64,000 nt of DNA from Flavobacteriaceae bacterium (GCA_030148025.1 JASBUG010000008.1:62001-126000); one strand, 5' to 3'. Counted from the stretch's first letter, positions 24,814-34,292 are shown. The notes: a model not told the origin generated them from the sequence alone. Numbers and translations are program-made.

Positions 24814-26949
24814 ATGCAAAAAGACGTCTTTTTAAATCTTTCTGTCTTAACTCTAGCCATTAGTATCTTTAGTATGTATGCTCTAGGGGTTTTATGGCCT
24901 GACACATTTTGGGCAACACATTTTTTAGCTTTTCTACCTACAACAATAAGATTAGGATTTCTTCTTTTAGCCCTATTTCTTTTAGGGTATGCTTTTTACA
25001 AAAAAGACATTACGCTTGACATTGAATTTGGATTAAACAATAAAACCATTTTTCTTATATCCATAATTATGTCTATAGTTTTCTATAACATAAATATTGT
25101 AAATGATTATTATGGAGATGCTAAGAACTTTAAACCTTATTTAGAACATACGTTTACAGGTTTTAAAGATGGTTTCTGGAGTGATTTGTTTTCGATACAA
25201 TTTAAAACAGGACATGCCAGATGGGGTGTTTTTAATTTGTATAGTGCCATTGCCTATACTTTAAACATTAACATGTTACATACCTTTAAACTAATGGGAG
25301 CTGTCTTTGGCAGTGGGTTTGTTTTTATCTGGTTGCAATTAGTCTCTAAATATTCTAAAACTGCTTCATCTACTATCGTATTAATAGTTTTAGGTTGCAC
25401 ATCTCCTGTTGTTTTAAATTTTTGCGGTCATATAGAAACTTATGGATTTGTGCTATTTTTAATAATGAGTTGGCTGTACCTGTTCATTAAAGCACTTTCT
25501 AAAAGGAATACACTTTTTCTATGGGCATTAATTCCTTTAACTCTTATTTGTATTAGGTTTAATACACCATCAATTATTTTAATACCTGGGTTAGTATTCG
25601 CTTTTATTTATCATTATTCATTAAAAAACAAAAAACTAGAGGCTTTCTTTACTTTAAAAAACATAGGGTTATTTGTTTTAATACCATTAATCTTTATTGG
25701 CATATTTGCTTACTTTTTTGTTTTTGAAAGTCATATTGACTCAAGAGTTTTAGATACAACTACAAATGACATTGATCGTCTTTTTCTTCCTTTATTCTCT
25801 CCTGAAGCTCCTCTAGATACCTACAGTTTATTTAGTTGGAATCATATTTCCGATTTCTTAATGAGTTTCTTTTTTTGGTCTCCAGGAGTGTTATTTTTAA
25901 TAGGAATTATCGCTTTTCACAAAAAAAGAATTTACTGGAACAATCCTTTAATTTTAGTTCTTTTATTAACGCTTATATTATTTCTTGGATTCTTATTTAT
26001 GATTAATCCATTAATGTCGCTACCAATGGATTGGGATTTATTCACTTTGCCCTTTCCTATAATTTTAGTACTTATACTTCTAATTTTAAACGACGTTAAT
26101 CTTTTAAAAAGAAACATTTGGGTTTATGCTCTAAGCTTACATCTACTATCTATTCCAGCTTTTATAGTACTTACTAATAAAACAATGCACTCTTATCGCA
26201 TAGAAAGTGTTGGAGTAAGAGTATACAAAACCTACTACCAGCATGCCGATTCATATCTGTTATATGCTCTACAAATGCTTGACGACAGAGAATTATATTC
26301 TTTAAGAAAAGAGCAATTATTACAAAAACTTAAACCATTTACAAGAGGCAATATTGATCAAAACTATGCTGCCCTACTACTTGATGAAGGCATAAATAAT
26401 TTTGCTGATAATAAACTTATTAAAGCTCGAGAAAATTTATTGTCAGCTGAAACTTATGCCTCTTATTTAAAACTAACACATGAATATATTGAAAAAGTAA
26501 ATATTGAACTGGTCAACCAAAATATAGCTATTACTGAAACTCATAGAAAAATTTCAGATTCGCTTTTTAATGCTGGATTAAAACTCTCTAGAGAAGAAAA
26601 ACAGTTTCAAAAAGCTATCAATGTTTTAAAAAGAGCTTCCTATTATAATCCTTATAATTTAAACACAGATCTATTCCAGATGGAAGCATATTTTTTAAGT
26701 GAAAAATTTAATAATGCTTTAGAGAAAGCTGAAAAGCTTGTAGAACAAAAATTTCCTAATCAAAAACAGGCCATTCGTTTTGCTATACATTGTGCGCTAG
26801 AAGCAGAATCCTACAAAAAGGCTTTGTATTATTCTAATAATTATTTATCCTTGTGGCCTGATGATGCATTTATAAAGACTATTAATCAAAGCTTAAAAAG
26901 CAATGATAATGTATCTAACCTAAAATTTAAATTTGCAAAAATCCAATAG
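24814..26949 (+). CDS. Polytopic membrane protein with TPR-like C-terminus, GT-C-like (paralogue of 17139 gene)
   Basis: 711 residues. Residues about 5-450 hold 10-12 membrane segments, and the rest is helical and TPR-like. It shares with the 17139 protein the first loop (VNDYYGDAKNFKPYLEH), CGHIETYGF, FESHIDSRVLD, RLFLPLFSPEAPLDTYS and LPMDWDLFTLP, plus an ending of the form LEAESYKKALYYSNNYLSLW. The C-terminal region is about 50 residues longer than in the paralogue. The likely role is transfer of sugar from a polyprenyl-linked donor on the periplasmic side, based on the acidic first loop, GT-C-like topology and the neighbouring donor operon. It is followed after 3 bases by the haloperoxidase-like gene. 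Confidence 0.7.
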   Translation: MQKDVFLNLSVLTLAISIFSMYALGVLWPDTFWATHFLAFLPTTIRLGFLLLALFLLGYAFYKKDITLDIEFGLNNKTIFLISIIMSIVFYNINIVNDYYGDAKNFKPYLEHTFTGFKDGFWSDLFSIQFKTGHARWGVFNLYSAIAYTLNINMLHTFKLMGAVFGSGFVFIWLQLVSKYSKTASSTIVLIVLGCTSPVVLNFCGHIETYGFVLFLIMSWLYLFIKALSKRNTLFLWALIPLTLICIRFNTPSIILIPGLVFAFIYHYSLKNKKLEAFFTLKNIGLFVLIPLIFIGIFAYFFVFESHIDSRVLDTTTNDIDRLFLPLFSPEAPLDTYSLFSWNHISDFLMSFFFWSPGVLFLIGIIAFHKKRIYWNNPLILVLLLTLILFLGFLFMINPLMSLPMDWDLFTLPFPIILVLILLILNDVNLLKRNIWVYALSLHLLSIPAFIVLTNKTMHSYRIESVGVRVYKTYYQHADSYLLYALQMLDDRELYSLRKEQLLQKLKPFTRGNIDQNYAALLLDEGINNFADNKLIKARENLLSAETYASYLKLTHEYIEKVNIELVNQNIAITETHRKISDSLFNAGLKLSREEKQFQKAINVLKRASYYNPYNLNTDLFQMEAYFLSEKFNNALEKAEKLVEQKFPNQKQAIRFAIHCALEAESYKKALYYSNNYLSLWPDDAFIKTINQSLKSNDNVSNLKFKFAKIQ

Positions 26950-26952
26950 ATA

Positions 26953-28866
26953 ATGCTTCGAAGAGTTTTTCTAATTACTACTTTCTGTTTTTTTAATTAT
27001 TCCTATTCACAAAAACAACAAAGCGTTGTTAAAAACTGGATGGATATAGCTCTAGGGATGATTGTTGAAGATGGTCAAGGACCAACTATTCAAGCCCGAA
27101 ATCTGTTTCATATTTCTGCTGCAATGTATGATGCCTGGGCGGCTTATGATTCTGAACAAGACACCTATTTTTTAGGCAAGAACTACAATGGTTTTGAGCT
27201 TCCGTTTGATCAAAACTTTAAGAAGATTTCACAAAATATCGATAGCCTTAGAGCCATTGCCATCACACATGCTGCATATGGTATAGCCTATGGTCGCTAT
27301 TCGCAATATGGTAGCAAAGGAAGAACCATTGATTATTTACATGATAAAATGGATAGTTTAGGTTATGTGGTTGTCTCAAGAAAAACAAATTATGAGGATG
27401 GCTCTCCTGAGGCATTAGGTAATTATATTGCCAATTATATTATTGAATTAGGGGATAATGATAATTCTAGGGAAGACAATCGTCATGAATCTGAAGCTTA
27501 CCAGTCTGTAAATGTAAATTTGAGACCAGACATACCTGGTGTAAAAGGTCTAAACAATCCTAATCGTTGGCAACCAATAGAAATAAGGCCTTATATAAGT
27601 AAAAAAGGTGATGATAAAACATTAAAAGATTGGAATTACCTTCTTATTGAAGGAAATATTTTGTTTTTGACCTCATTTTGGGGAGAAGTTTTATCATTCG
27701 CATTACCACCAAACAAAACCAATTTACATTTCGATCCAGGGAATCCTCCTTTATTTAATTATGATAACTCAAATAGCTCTAAAGCTTATCGTTGGGGTTT
27801 TCAAATGGTACAAGATTGGTCTGGTTACTTAGACCCTAAAAATCCAACTATATGGAACGTTTCTCCTAGAGGTATAAAAAGTATGGATAAACATCTGCCT
27901 TCCTCTTTTGAAGAATATCAAAGTTATTATAACAACGCTAAGGTAAATAAGTTGGGTACTGCTAAAAAGAATCCTTATACAAAAGAACCCTATGCAAAAA
28001 ACTTAGTGAAACAAGGTGATTATTGTAGAGTTATTGCTGAATTTTGGGTTGATGGCCCTAATACAAAATCGCCTCCTGGGCACTGGTTAGAGTTTTTAGG
28101 AAAGGTTTCATACCACCCACAATTTGAAAGAAAATGGAACGGTAAAGGAAAGCCACTTAGTCAACTAGAATGGGATGTTAAAAGCCATTTTTTAATGACA
28201 GGCACTTTACATGATGCCGCTATTAGCTGTTGGAGTATTAAAAATCACTACGATTATGTTAGGCCAATTTCGGCAATACGCTTTTTAGGAGGTTTGGGAC
28301 AATCATCGAATCCAGACCTACCAAATTATAATGCTTCTGGTTTAGAATTAAAAAAGGGAAGTGTTGAGTTGGTTTTAGAAAATGATCCTTTAGTAGGTGA
28401 AAATAAAGAGCACTTAAACAAAGTAAAAGTTTATTCATGGAAAGGGCCAGATGCGATTAATGATCCTTTCACTGATACAGCTGGCGCTGATTGGATTTTA
28501 GCTGAAAACTGGTGGCCATATCAACGGTATACATTTGCAACACCACCATTTGCAGGCTATACTTCAGGACATTCAACATTTTCAATTGCTGGAGCAGAAA
28601 TATTAAATTACATGACCGGTTCTCCATATTTCCCTGGAGGAATGGAAACTTTTACAGCAAAAAAAGATGAGTTTTTATTGTTTGAAGATGGCCCTTCTCA
28701 AAACATAACATTGCAATGGGCAACTTATTACGATGCAGCTATTGAAACCTGCTTATCACGTGTTTGGGGAGGAATTCACCCTCCAGCAGACGATATTGAA
28801 GGACGTAGAGTTGGGAAAAAAGTTGCCGAAAACGCAATTAAATTTGTAAAAAAGTTTTTTAACTAA
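26953..28866 (+). CDS. Exported vanadium-dependent haloperoxidase/PAP2-superfamily protein
   Basis: 637 residues with a signal peptide (about 1-19). The three vanadate/phosphate-binding motifs are complete: K-x6-RP in KNHYDYVRP near residue 435, SGH in GYTSGHSTFS near 540, and SR-x5-H-xxx-D in SRVWGGIHPPADD near 605. These are shared by vanadium haloperoxidases and PAP2 acid phosphatases. The large N-terminal helical part (about 25-420) resembles haloperoxidase proteins more than small membrane PAP2 enzymes. Next to lipid-phosphate sugar genes a phosphatase role is possible; halogenation is the alternative. The gene starts 3 bases after the GT-C-like gene. Confidence 0.85.
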   Translation: MLRRVFLITTFCFFNYSYSQKQQSVVKNWMDIALGMIVEDGQGPTIQARNLFHISAAMYDAWAAYDSEQDTYFLGKNYNGFELPFDQNFKKISQNIDSLRAIAITHAAYGIAYGRYSQYGSKGRTIDYLHDKMDSLGYVVVSRKTNYEDGSPEALGNYIANYIIELGDNDNSREDNRHESEAYQSVNVNLRPDIPGVKGLNNPNRWQPIEIRPYISKKGDDKTLKDWNYLLIEGNILFLTSFWGEVLSFALPPNKTNLHFDPGNPPLFNYDNSNSSKAYRWGFQMVQDWSGYLDPKNPTIWNVSPRGIKSMDKHLPSSFEEYQSYYNNAKVNKLGTAKKNPYTKEPYAKNLVKQGDYCRVIAEFWVDGPNTKSPPGHWLEFLGKVSYHPQFERKWNGKGKPLSQLEWDVKSHFLMTGTLHDAAISCWSIKNHYDYVRPISAIRFLGGLGQSSNPDLPNYNASGLELKKGSVELVLENDPLVGENKEHLNKVKVYSWKGPDAINDPFTDTAGADWILAENWWPYQRYTFATPPFAGYTSGHSTFSIAGAEILNYMTGSPYFPGGMETFTAKKDEFLLFEDGPSQNITLQWATYYDAAIETCLSRVWGGIHPPADDIEGRRVGKKVAENAIKFVKKFFN

Positions 28867-28877
28867 CATCTTGAAAT

Positions 28878-30044
28878 ATGAAGCTTAATAAAATCGCCAA
28901 AATAACATTATACATTGTTGGTGTTTTTATTTTTCAAGAGTTGATATTCAGATACACGTATCCAATACCGGAAATTCAAAATTTTGATCGTATTAATTTC
29001 ACCTATCTAAATTTTGACGGCAGTGGTTCTAAACACTCTAGAGATCATATCTGGGAATGGCGTTCAGATCTAGATACCTCTTACGTTTTTAAACATTATA
29101 TGAACCGTTACGGGTTTAGAGATAGTGAATGGTTAATAGAAAAGCCAAAACATAAAAAACGTGCTTTATTTATTGGTGATAGTTTTGTAGAAGGTGTTAT
29201 GGCTCAACAAGAGACAACCATCCCTCGGGCTTTTGAAAAAGCAAGTAGTAACACCTTTGAAGCTTTAAATGGTGGACTACTCGGTTGTGGCTTGGATGCT
29301 TATTTGCAATTAGCTGCTGATGCTATTCCTCTATTTAAGCCTGATGTTGCCTTTTTATGTATTTACGCAAATGATTTAGGAGAAGACAAACCCAAGGTTC
29401 CTGAGTTTTATTTAGAACCAGAACGGTTTAACATATTAAAACCTCGCCTACTAGAAATAATGTCGCAAATAAAAACTTATGGGCCACTTAAAAATAGGTG
29501 GCGTAATTCTAGTGAGCCATATTTACCAGCTGTTCCTAACAAAAGAAACCCTTGGACAAATTTGGGAGATAGTTTGGCATTGCATGTCATACCAAAAATT
29601 GCTACGCAAATGAAACAGGCCTTATTAAATCCATTCTTAACTAATGCTATTGTAAAAGAAGAACTCTATTTAAAATCACCTCCCAAACTTGGAGAAACAT
29701 TGCAGTTTTTTAAATACATATGCGAAGAGAATAGTACAAAACCAGTAGTTATATATATTCCTAGTAGAAATCAAGTATCAGATTATTATTTACCTTTTGA
29801 ACGGCAATATGCACTTAGTTTTCCAGATACGATTAGCCTGAATACTTCAAAGTATCAAATTCACCAACAATTCTTAAAATCTCAGTCTCAAAGTTTAAAT
29901 ATTGAATTTATTGATCTTACAGAAACTATTAGGCAAGAAGAAATAAAAGGCAATCATTTGTATTGGAATTACGATCAACACATGAAAGCCCAAGGGTATA
30001 CATTATTAGGAAAGACTATCTGGAAAAACTTAGATAAGAATTAA
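28878..30044 (+). CDS. SGNH/GDSL-type hydrolase with N-terminal membrane anchor
   Basis: 388 residues. A single hydrophobic segment at about 8-25 suggests an anchor facing the periplasm. The SGNH nucleophile block is ALFIGDSFVEG near residue 98. An Asn block is CIYANDLGED near 163, and the C-terminal Asp-His dyad sits in NYDQHMKAQGY near 371. The fold is shared by esterases and by O-acyltransferase partner domains acting on surface glycans. It follows the haloperoxidase-like gene by 11 bases and is the last of three tightly spaced plus-strand genes. Adding or removing an acyl group on the locus's glycan is inferred from context only. Confidence 0.75.
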   Translation: MKLNKIAKITLYIVGVFIFQELIFRYTYPIPEIQNFDRINFTYLNFDGSGSKHSRDHIWEWRSDLDTSYVFKHYMNRYGFRDSEWLIEKPKHKKRALFIGDSFVEGVMAQQETTIPRAFEKASSNTFEALNGGLLGCGLDAYLQLAADAIPLFKPDVAFLCIYANDLGEDKPKVPEFYLEPERFNILKPRLLEIMSQIKTYGPLKNRWRNSSEPYLPAVPNKRNPWTNLGDSLALHVIPKIATQMKQALLNPFLTNAIVKEELYLKSPPKLGETLQFFKYICEENSTKPVVIYIPSRNQVSDYYLPFERQYALSFPDTISLNTSKYQIHQQFLKSQSQSLNIEFIDLTETIRQEEIKGNHLYWNYDQHMKAQGYTLLGKTIWKNLDKN

Positions 30045-30046
30045 AA

Positions 30047-32143
30047 TTATAAAGCTTCAAGTAGCTTTATAGTATATGCCCTGTCTTTTGACGCTGACGC
30101 AAAATCTGGTTTTATCTTTAAGCTCTTATTAAATTCCTCTATTGCCAAAGTGTAGTTTTTTAACAGCAATTGTAATAAACCGCGATTATAATACACAATA
30201 TGATTTTGAGGATTAAGCTTTTGAGCCGTATTAAAATAATCCATAGCTTTATTAAACTCTTGATTATTCATAACAATCACTCCCAAATTAATAAAGGCTT
30301 CAATAAGTGTATTGTCTATACTTATGGCAGTTTCAAAGTCTCTTCTAGCCAATTGAAATTTATTTTCACCTAAATGTAATAATCCTCTTTTCACATAGGT
30401 CGTTGCACCTTTTGGGTTTAAATTAACAGCTAAATTAAAGTCATTTAATGCTTGCTCTTTTTTGCCTAATAACATCAAAATCTCTCCTCGTGTAGTCAAT
30501 GCTAATGGTCGAATTTTTTCAAGCTCTATAACTTTTGACAAATCATCAATTGCTTGATCGTACATTTTTTTGCTTTTAAAAGCAATAGCTCGGTTATAAT
30601 ACGCTTTATAATTTTCTGGGGACAACACTATAGTATTGCTAAAGTCTTTAATTGCTTGATCGTAATTTTTTATGTTACTAAATACAATTCCTCTATTTAA
30701 ATAATTTGATGCATATTTAGGGTTCAATATCATTGATTCAGAATAATCTTTAACGGCCTTAACAGGTTCACCAATATTACTATATGCTAAACCTCTATTA
30801 TATAAAAGCGAAAAATCGCTAGGGTTTAATTCAATTCCCTTATTAAAATCGTTAATCGCTTCTTTATAGTGTTGTTGATAGGTTCTAAAATTTCCACGGT
30901 TTAAATAGGCCAAATGGTCATCGGGATATTTGTCTATAACATTTGACCAAAACACTTCACTATTATTATAAGTTTTTGAATATTGAAAAGATCTAATTCC
31001 TAGCATGATTATACAACTAGATAAAAGAATCCAGATTGGTTTTTCAAATTTTCTATAAGCGTCTATTGCCCTTACTATCCATATCGCAAACAGTAAAAAC
31101 AAACCAAAATACGGTAAGTAGGTGTATCGCTCTGCTATAACAGCTGTTCCAAATGGAAGTACTTGTATTACTGGTACTAATGTTATAAAGAAAAACATAA
31201 TACCAAAACCTAAAAATCTCTTTGTTCTTGCCTTTATTATTGTTACAATAAAAAGAGCAATAACCGGAGTTGCAGACACATAAAAATACCAAGGAAGCTG
31301 TTCTCCTATCATATCTGGATATGGATGGTAACCACTTAAATTAAAAGGAATGATTGCCTTGATCAAATAAATAATATAACCATAGAACCCAACTGAAATT
31401 GAATTTACAGTAGTCATATTAATTGCATTATCTATAGCTCCTTCTGAAGCTTGCCCAATAATTGCAATATATACAAAGAGTAAACTTAACAGGAAGAAAG
31501 GAATCTTTTCAACTAGTATGTTCTTTATATTTTTCCTCTTTTTTAAGTAGTCCATAAGTAGTAAAACAAAGGGCAGCATAACTGCTGTACCCTTAGATAA
31601 CAATGATAAACAAAAGAGACATAAACAGGTTAAGTATAAGCGCCTAGAAGAACGCTTATTTTTACTCTCAAGGTAAAAATGATATATTATCAATGCTCCA
31701 AAAAAGAACAATGAATATATTAAATCTTTTCGGGCAGAAATCCATCCTACAGTCTCTACATGCATTGGGTGTATTCCAAATAATAAAGATGCTATAAATG
31801 CAACTTCCACTCGTTTACTTAGTAGTAGTGCTAAATAAAATACTAACGCAACTACAGCTAAATGATATAAAATATTGAACAGATGAAATGTAAAGGGGTT
31901 TAATTGCGAAATTTTATAATCTATAGACCAGGATAATAATACCAAAGGAGAATAAGTCCCTACGACTTCATTAGTAGAAAATATCTTTTTAACACCACTA
32001 AAAGAAGTGTCTTTAATTAGTTGATTTGTTGTAATATATACTGGATCGTCCCAATTTAAAAAATTACTTTTTAGATTCGGACTTAAAAATAAAAATGTAA
32101 CGACTAAAGTAATAATTAACCATAAGTAGGTTTTCTTATACAT
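30047..32143 (-). CDS. TMTC-like GT-C glycosyltransferase with TPR repeats (second copy)
   Basis: 698 residues, the same length and domain order as the 22602 protein. It has the acidic pair NWDDPVYIT (Asp32-Asp33), GTYSPLVLLSWSIDY, GIHPMHVETVGWISARKD, and a DUF1736-like FYGYIIYLIKAIIPFNLSG near 245. About eight TPR units cover 400-690, with clear AYLNRGNFR and AYYNRAIAF starts. The strong resemblance marks a duplication, with divergence in the TPR part. Its start codon lies only about 8 bases after a good promoter box, so the message is nearly leaderless. It ends 2 bases from the convergent SGNH gene. Confidence 0.85.
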   Translation of the reverse strand: MYKKTYLWLIITLVVTFLFLSPNLKSNFLNWDDPVYITTNQLIKDTSFSGVKKIFSTNEVVGTYSPLVLLSWSIDYKISQLNPFTFHLFNILYHLAVVALVFYLALLLSKRVEVAFIASLLFGIHPMHVETVGWISARKDLIYSLFFFGALIIYHFYLESKNKRSSRRLYLTCLCLFCLSLLSKGTAVMLPFVLLLMDYLKKRKNIKNILVEKIPFFLLSLLFVYIAIIGQASEGAIDNAINMTTVNSISVGFYGYIIYLIKAIIPFNLSGYHPYPDMIGEQLPWYFYVSATPVIALFIVTIIKARTKRFLGFGIMFFFITLVPVIQVLPFGTAVIAERYTYLPYFGLFLLFAIWIVRAIDAYRKFEKPIWILLSSCIIMLGIRSFQYSKTYNNSEVFWSNVIDKYPDDHLAYLNRGNFRTYQQHYKEAINDFNKGIELNPSDFSLLYNRGLAYSNIGEPVKAVKDYSESMILNPKYASNYLNRGIVFSNIKNYDQAIKDFSNTIVLSPENYKAYYNRAIAFKSKKMYDQAIDDLSKVIELEKIRPLALTTRGEILMLLGKKEQALNDFNLAVNLNPKGATTYVKRGLLHLGENKFQLARRDFETAISIDNTLIEAFINLGVIVMNNQEFNKAMDYFNTAQKLNPQNHIVYYNRGLLQLLLKNYTLAIEEFNKSLKIKPDFASASKDRAYTIKLLEAL
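30049..30070. terminator. Hairpin at the convergent end of the SGNH and TMTC-like genes
   Basis: A perfect 8-bp stem (ATAAAGCT and AGCTTTAT) with a 6-base loop, extendable by a T-A pair, overlaps the 3' end of the minus-strand gene. On the minus strand it runs into AATTTTAATT. It may serve as a weak bidirectional terminator, but the T tract is poor. Confidence 0.4.
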
Positions 32144-32150
32144 ATAGATC

Positions 32151-32182
32151 CAAAATTAAAGTTAGCTTGATTAATAGTTCAA
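32151..32182 (-). promoter_or_regulatory. Promoter of the second TMTC-like gene
   Basis: On the minus strand TTG (32182-32180), a 21-base spacer and TAATTTTG (32158-32151) match the Bacteroidota consensus. The predicted start site is at about 32145, two bases before ATG 32143. Confidence 0.65.
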
Positions 32183-32264
32183 TTGTAAAAATAGATACTT
32201 TTTAGGTAAGAATTCTATTAATATTTTTTATTTTCCAAGTCTAAATTACACCCTACAGCTATTA

Positions 32265-33005
32265 ATGATTAATAATCAAAAAATTGTAATTGTACTTCCA
32301 GCCTATAATGCTTCGCAAACCTTAGAAAACACAATTAGGGAAATTCCTCTTGATATTGTAGATGATATTATTTTAGTAGATGATCAGAGTACTGACAATA
32401 CCATTAACGTAGCTAAAAGTTTAAATATTAAACATATAATACAGCACGAAAAGAACAAGGGTTATGGCGGCAATCAAAAAACATGTTACAAAAAGGCTCT
32501 TTCCCTTAATGCAGATATAATAATCATGTTGCACCCTGATTATCAATATACCCCAAAACTTATTCATTCTATGGCATATCTTATTGCCAATAATGTATAT
32601 CCTGTAGTTATAGGTTCTCGCATTCTCGGAAAAGGAGCATTACAAGGAGGCATGCCTCTATACAAATATATTGCCAACAGGTTTTTAACTCTTATTCAAA
32701 ACCTAATTATTAATCAAAAACTTTCAGAATATCACACTGGTTATCGTGCCTTTAGTAGAGAAGTTTTAGAAGCGATCCCTTTTGAAGTTAATTCTGATAA
32801 TTTCATTTTTGACAATCAATTGCTATGTCAAATATTTAATAAAGGATATCAAATAGCTGAGATTACTTGTCCTACCAAATACGCAAAAGAGAGTTCATCT
32901 ATTAATTTTAAAAATAGTACTATTTACGGTTTAGGTGTTTTGAAAACCTCTGTACAATATGCACTTCATAGAAAAAGACTAATCTCAAATAAGCTGTTTA
33001 AGTAA
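32265..33005 (+). CDS. Family 2 glycosyltransferase, DPM1-like polyprenyl-phosphate sugar synthase type
   Basis: 246 residues with the GT-A fold: VVLPAYNASQTLENTI at the N-terminus, ILVDDQSTDNT near residue 37, HEKNKGYGGNQKTCYKKAL near 66, and MLHPDYQY near 88 in place of the DxD block, as in DPM/DPG-synthase-like proteins. Then come EYHTGYRAFSREVLEAI near 158 and DNFIFDNQLL. There is no membrane domain. Such enzymes load a nucleotide-activated sugar onto polyprenyl phosphate or extend lipid-linked glycans. In this locus it may supply a second lipid-linked sugar for the GT-C enzymes. It is divergent from the second TMTC-like gene. Confidence 0.85.
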   Translation: MINNQKIVIVLPAYNASQTLENTIREIPLDIVDDIILVDDQSTDNTINVAKSLNIKHIIQHEKNKGYGGNQKTCYKKALSLNADIIIMLHPDYQYTPKLIHSMAYLIANNVYPVVIGSRILGKGALQGGMPLYKYIANRFLTLIQNLIINQKLSEYHTGYRAFSREVLEAIPFEVNSDNFIFDNQLLCQIFNKGYQIAEITCPTKYAKESSSINFKNSTIYGLGVLKTSVQYALHRKRLISNKLFK

Positions 33006-33224
33006 CGTAAACTGTTAATTCTTTTGTAACGATAACTTTCTTTTTTTTAAAATTTAGAATAGTCTTCCTTCCTCTATATTGTTTATTCAGATATGACTCT
33101 ACAAAAGAGAATAATAGATAACTATACCCAAAAAAATTTGGTCAAACTTTATCAAATCTAACTTATTTAAAGAGCTAATAGATTAATATTAAGGACATCA
33201 AAAAACAACTATTACATCAATCTT

Positions 33225-34292
33225 ATGAAAACAACTAAATCAACCTCACTAACAACACCCCTTTTAAAAATAAACTATTACCTATATCTATTTGTCCTAA
33301 CACTTTTTATATCGTCTTGCTCAAAAGATTCAAAAGACGATGAACCGTCCGATATTCTTGGCTATTCTGTTGAAAAACTGGAAAGAGCCAAACAGTGGGC
33401 AGATGCCAATACCCAAACAGCTGCGGTTATTGTATTGGTAGATGGCGAAGTGTTATATCAATGGGGAAACACAGAAACCAAATATATTACACACTCTACC
33501 CGAAAGAGTTTTATGAGTGCCTTATATGGTAAATATGTTGCTAACGGTACTATAGACCTAAATGCAACTATGGCTGATCTGGGGATTGATGATGACCCTG
33601 CGCTGACCGATCAAGAAAAGACAGCAACTGTAAAACATTGTTTACAAGCCGCCTCTGGAGTATATCATACAGCAGCAGCAGAATCTGAAGGAATGCATAA
33701 TTTAAAACCAGATAGAGACGCACACCTACCAGGTACTTTTTGGATCTATAACAACTGGGATTTTAATGTATTAAGAACCATCTTCGAGCAGGAGACGCAA
33801 ACTGACTTTTACCAAGCTTTAAAGAATGATATCATGGACCCTATTGGTGCCAATTTTCAATTATCAGACCATATTTCATGGAATTCGCCAAGATCTATTC
33901 ACCCAGCATATATGTTTCAAGTTACACCAAGCGACATGGCTAAATTTGGTCAGCTAATGCTTCAAAAAGGAAATTGGAATGGCAATCAAATAATCCCTGA
34001 AGATTGGGTAGAAGAAAGCACACGTTATTATTGGGATGCTTCTATATATCATGGCGATGGTTATGGTTATATGTGGTGGGTAGCTACCAATCAAAATACG
34101 TTTCCTCATTTACCTAATTGCAATTTGCCAGCTGGATCTTACTCTGCAAGAGGCTCAGGTGGACAATGGATAGAAGTAATTCCAGAGCGCAATATGGTAT
34201 TTGTACACATGGTTAATACCTGGGAAAGTAACAATGTCTCTTCAGAAGATATTGGTACGCTATTACAAATGATCTTGAATGCTAAAAACTAA
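33225..34292 (+). CDS. Serine hydrolase lipoprotein, class C beta-lactamase-related
   Basis: 355 residues. An N-terminal lipoprotein signal ends in the lipobox FISSCSK (Cys near 32). The active-site SxxK is STRK (THSTRKSFMS near residue 90), the Tyr-x-Asn element is IYNNWDFN near 177, and the third motif position holds RGSGGQW instead of KTG. This pattern belongs to esterase or amidase relatives of class C beta-lactamases. The 219-base gap upstream holds no recognisable element, and the gene appears monocistronic. The substrate is unknown. Confidence 0.82.
   Translation: MKTTKSTSLTTPLLKINYYLYLFVLTLFISSCSKDSKDDEPSDILGYSVEKLERAKQWADANTQTAAVIVLVDGEVLYQWGNTETKYITHSTRKSFMSALYGKYVANGTIDLNATMADLGIDDDPALTDQEKTATVKHCLQAASGVYHTAAAESEGMHNLKPDRDAHLPGTFWIYNNWDFNVLRTIFEQETQTDFYQALKNDIMDPIGANFQLSDHISWNSPRSIHPAYMFQVTPSDMAKFGQLMLQKGNWNGNQIIPEDWVEESTRYYWDASIYHGDGYGYMWWVATNQNTFPHLPNCNLPAGSYSARGSGGQWIEVIPERNMVFVHMVNTWESNNVSSEDIGTLLQMILNAKN

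Noticed and set aside
26953..28866. Firm assignment as a bromo- or chloroperoxidase
   Set aside because: The conserved residues are shared with PAP2 phosphatases, and the halide specificity cannot be judged from these motifs alone.
32231..32246. Second copy of the metal-regulator operator (AAGTCTAAATT upstream of the GT2 gene)
   Set aside because: Only the right half-site is present; the left arm does not match, so chance is more likely in AT-rich DNA.
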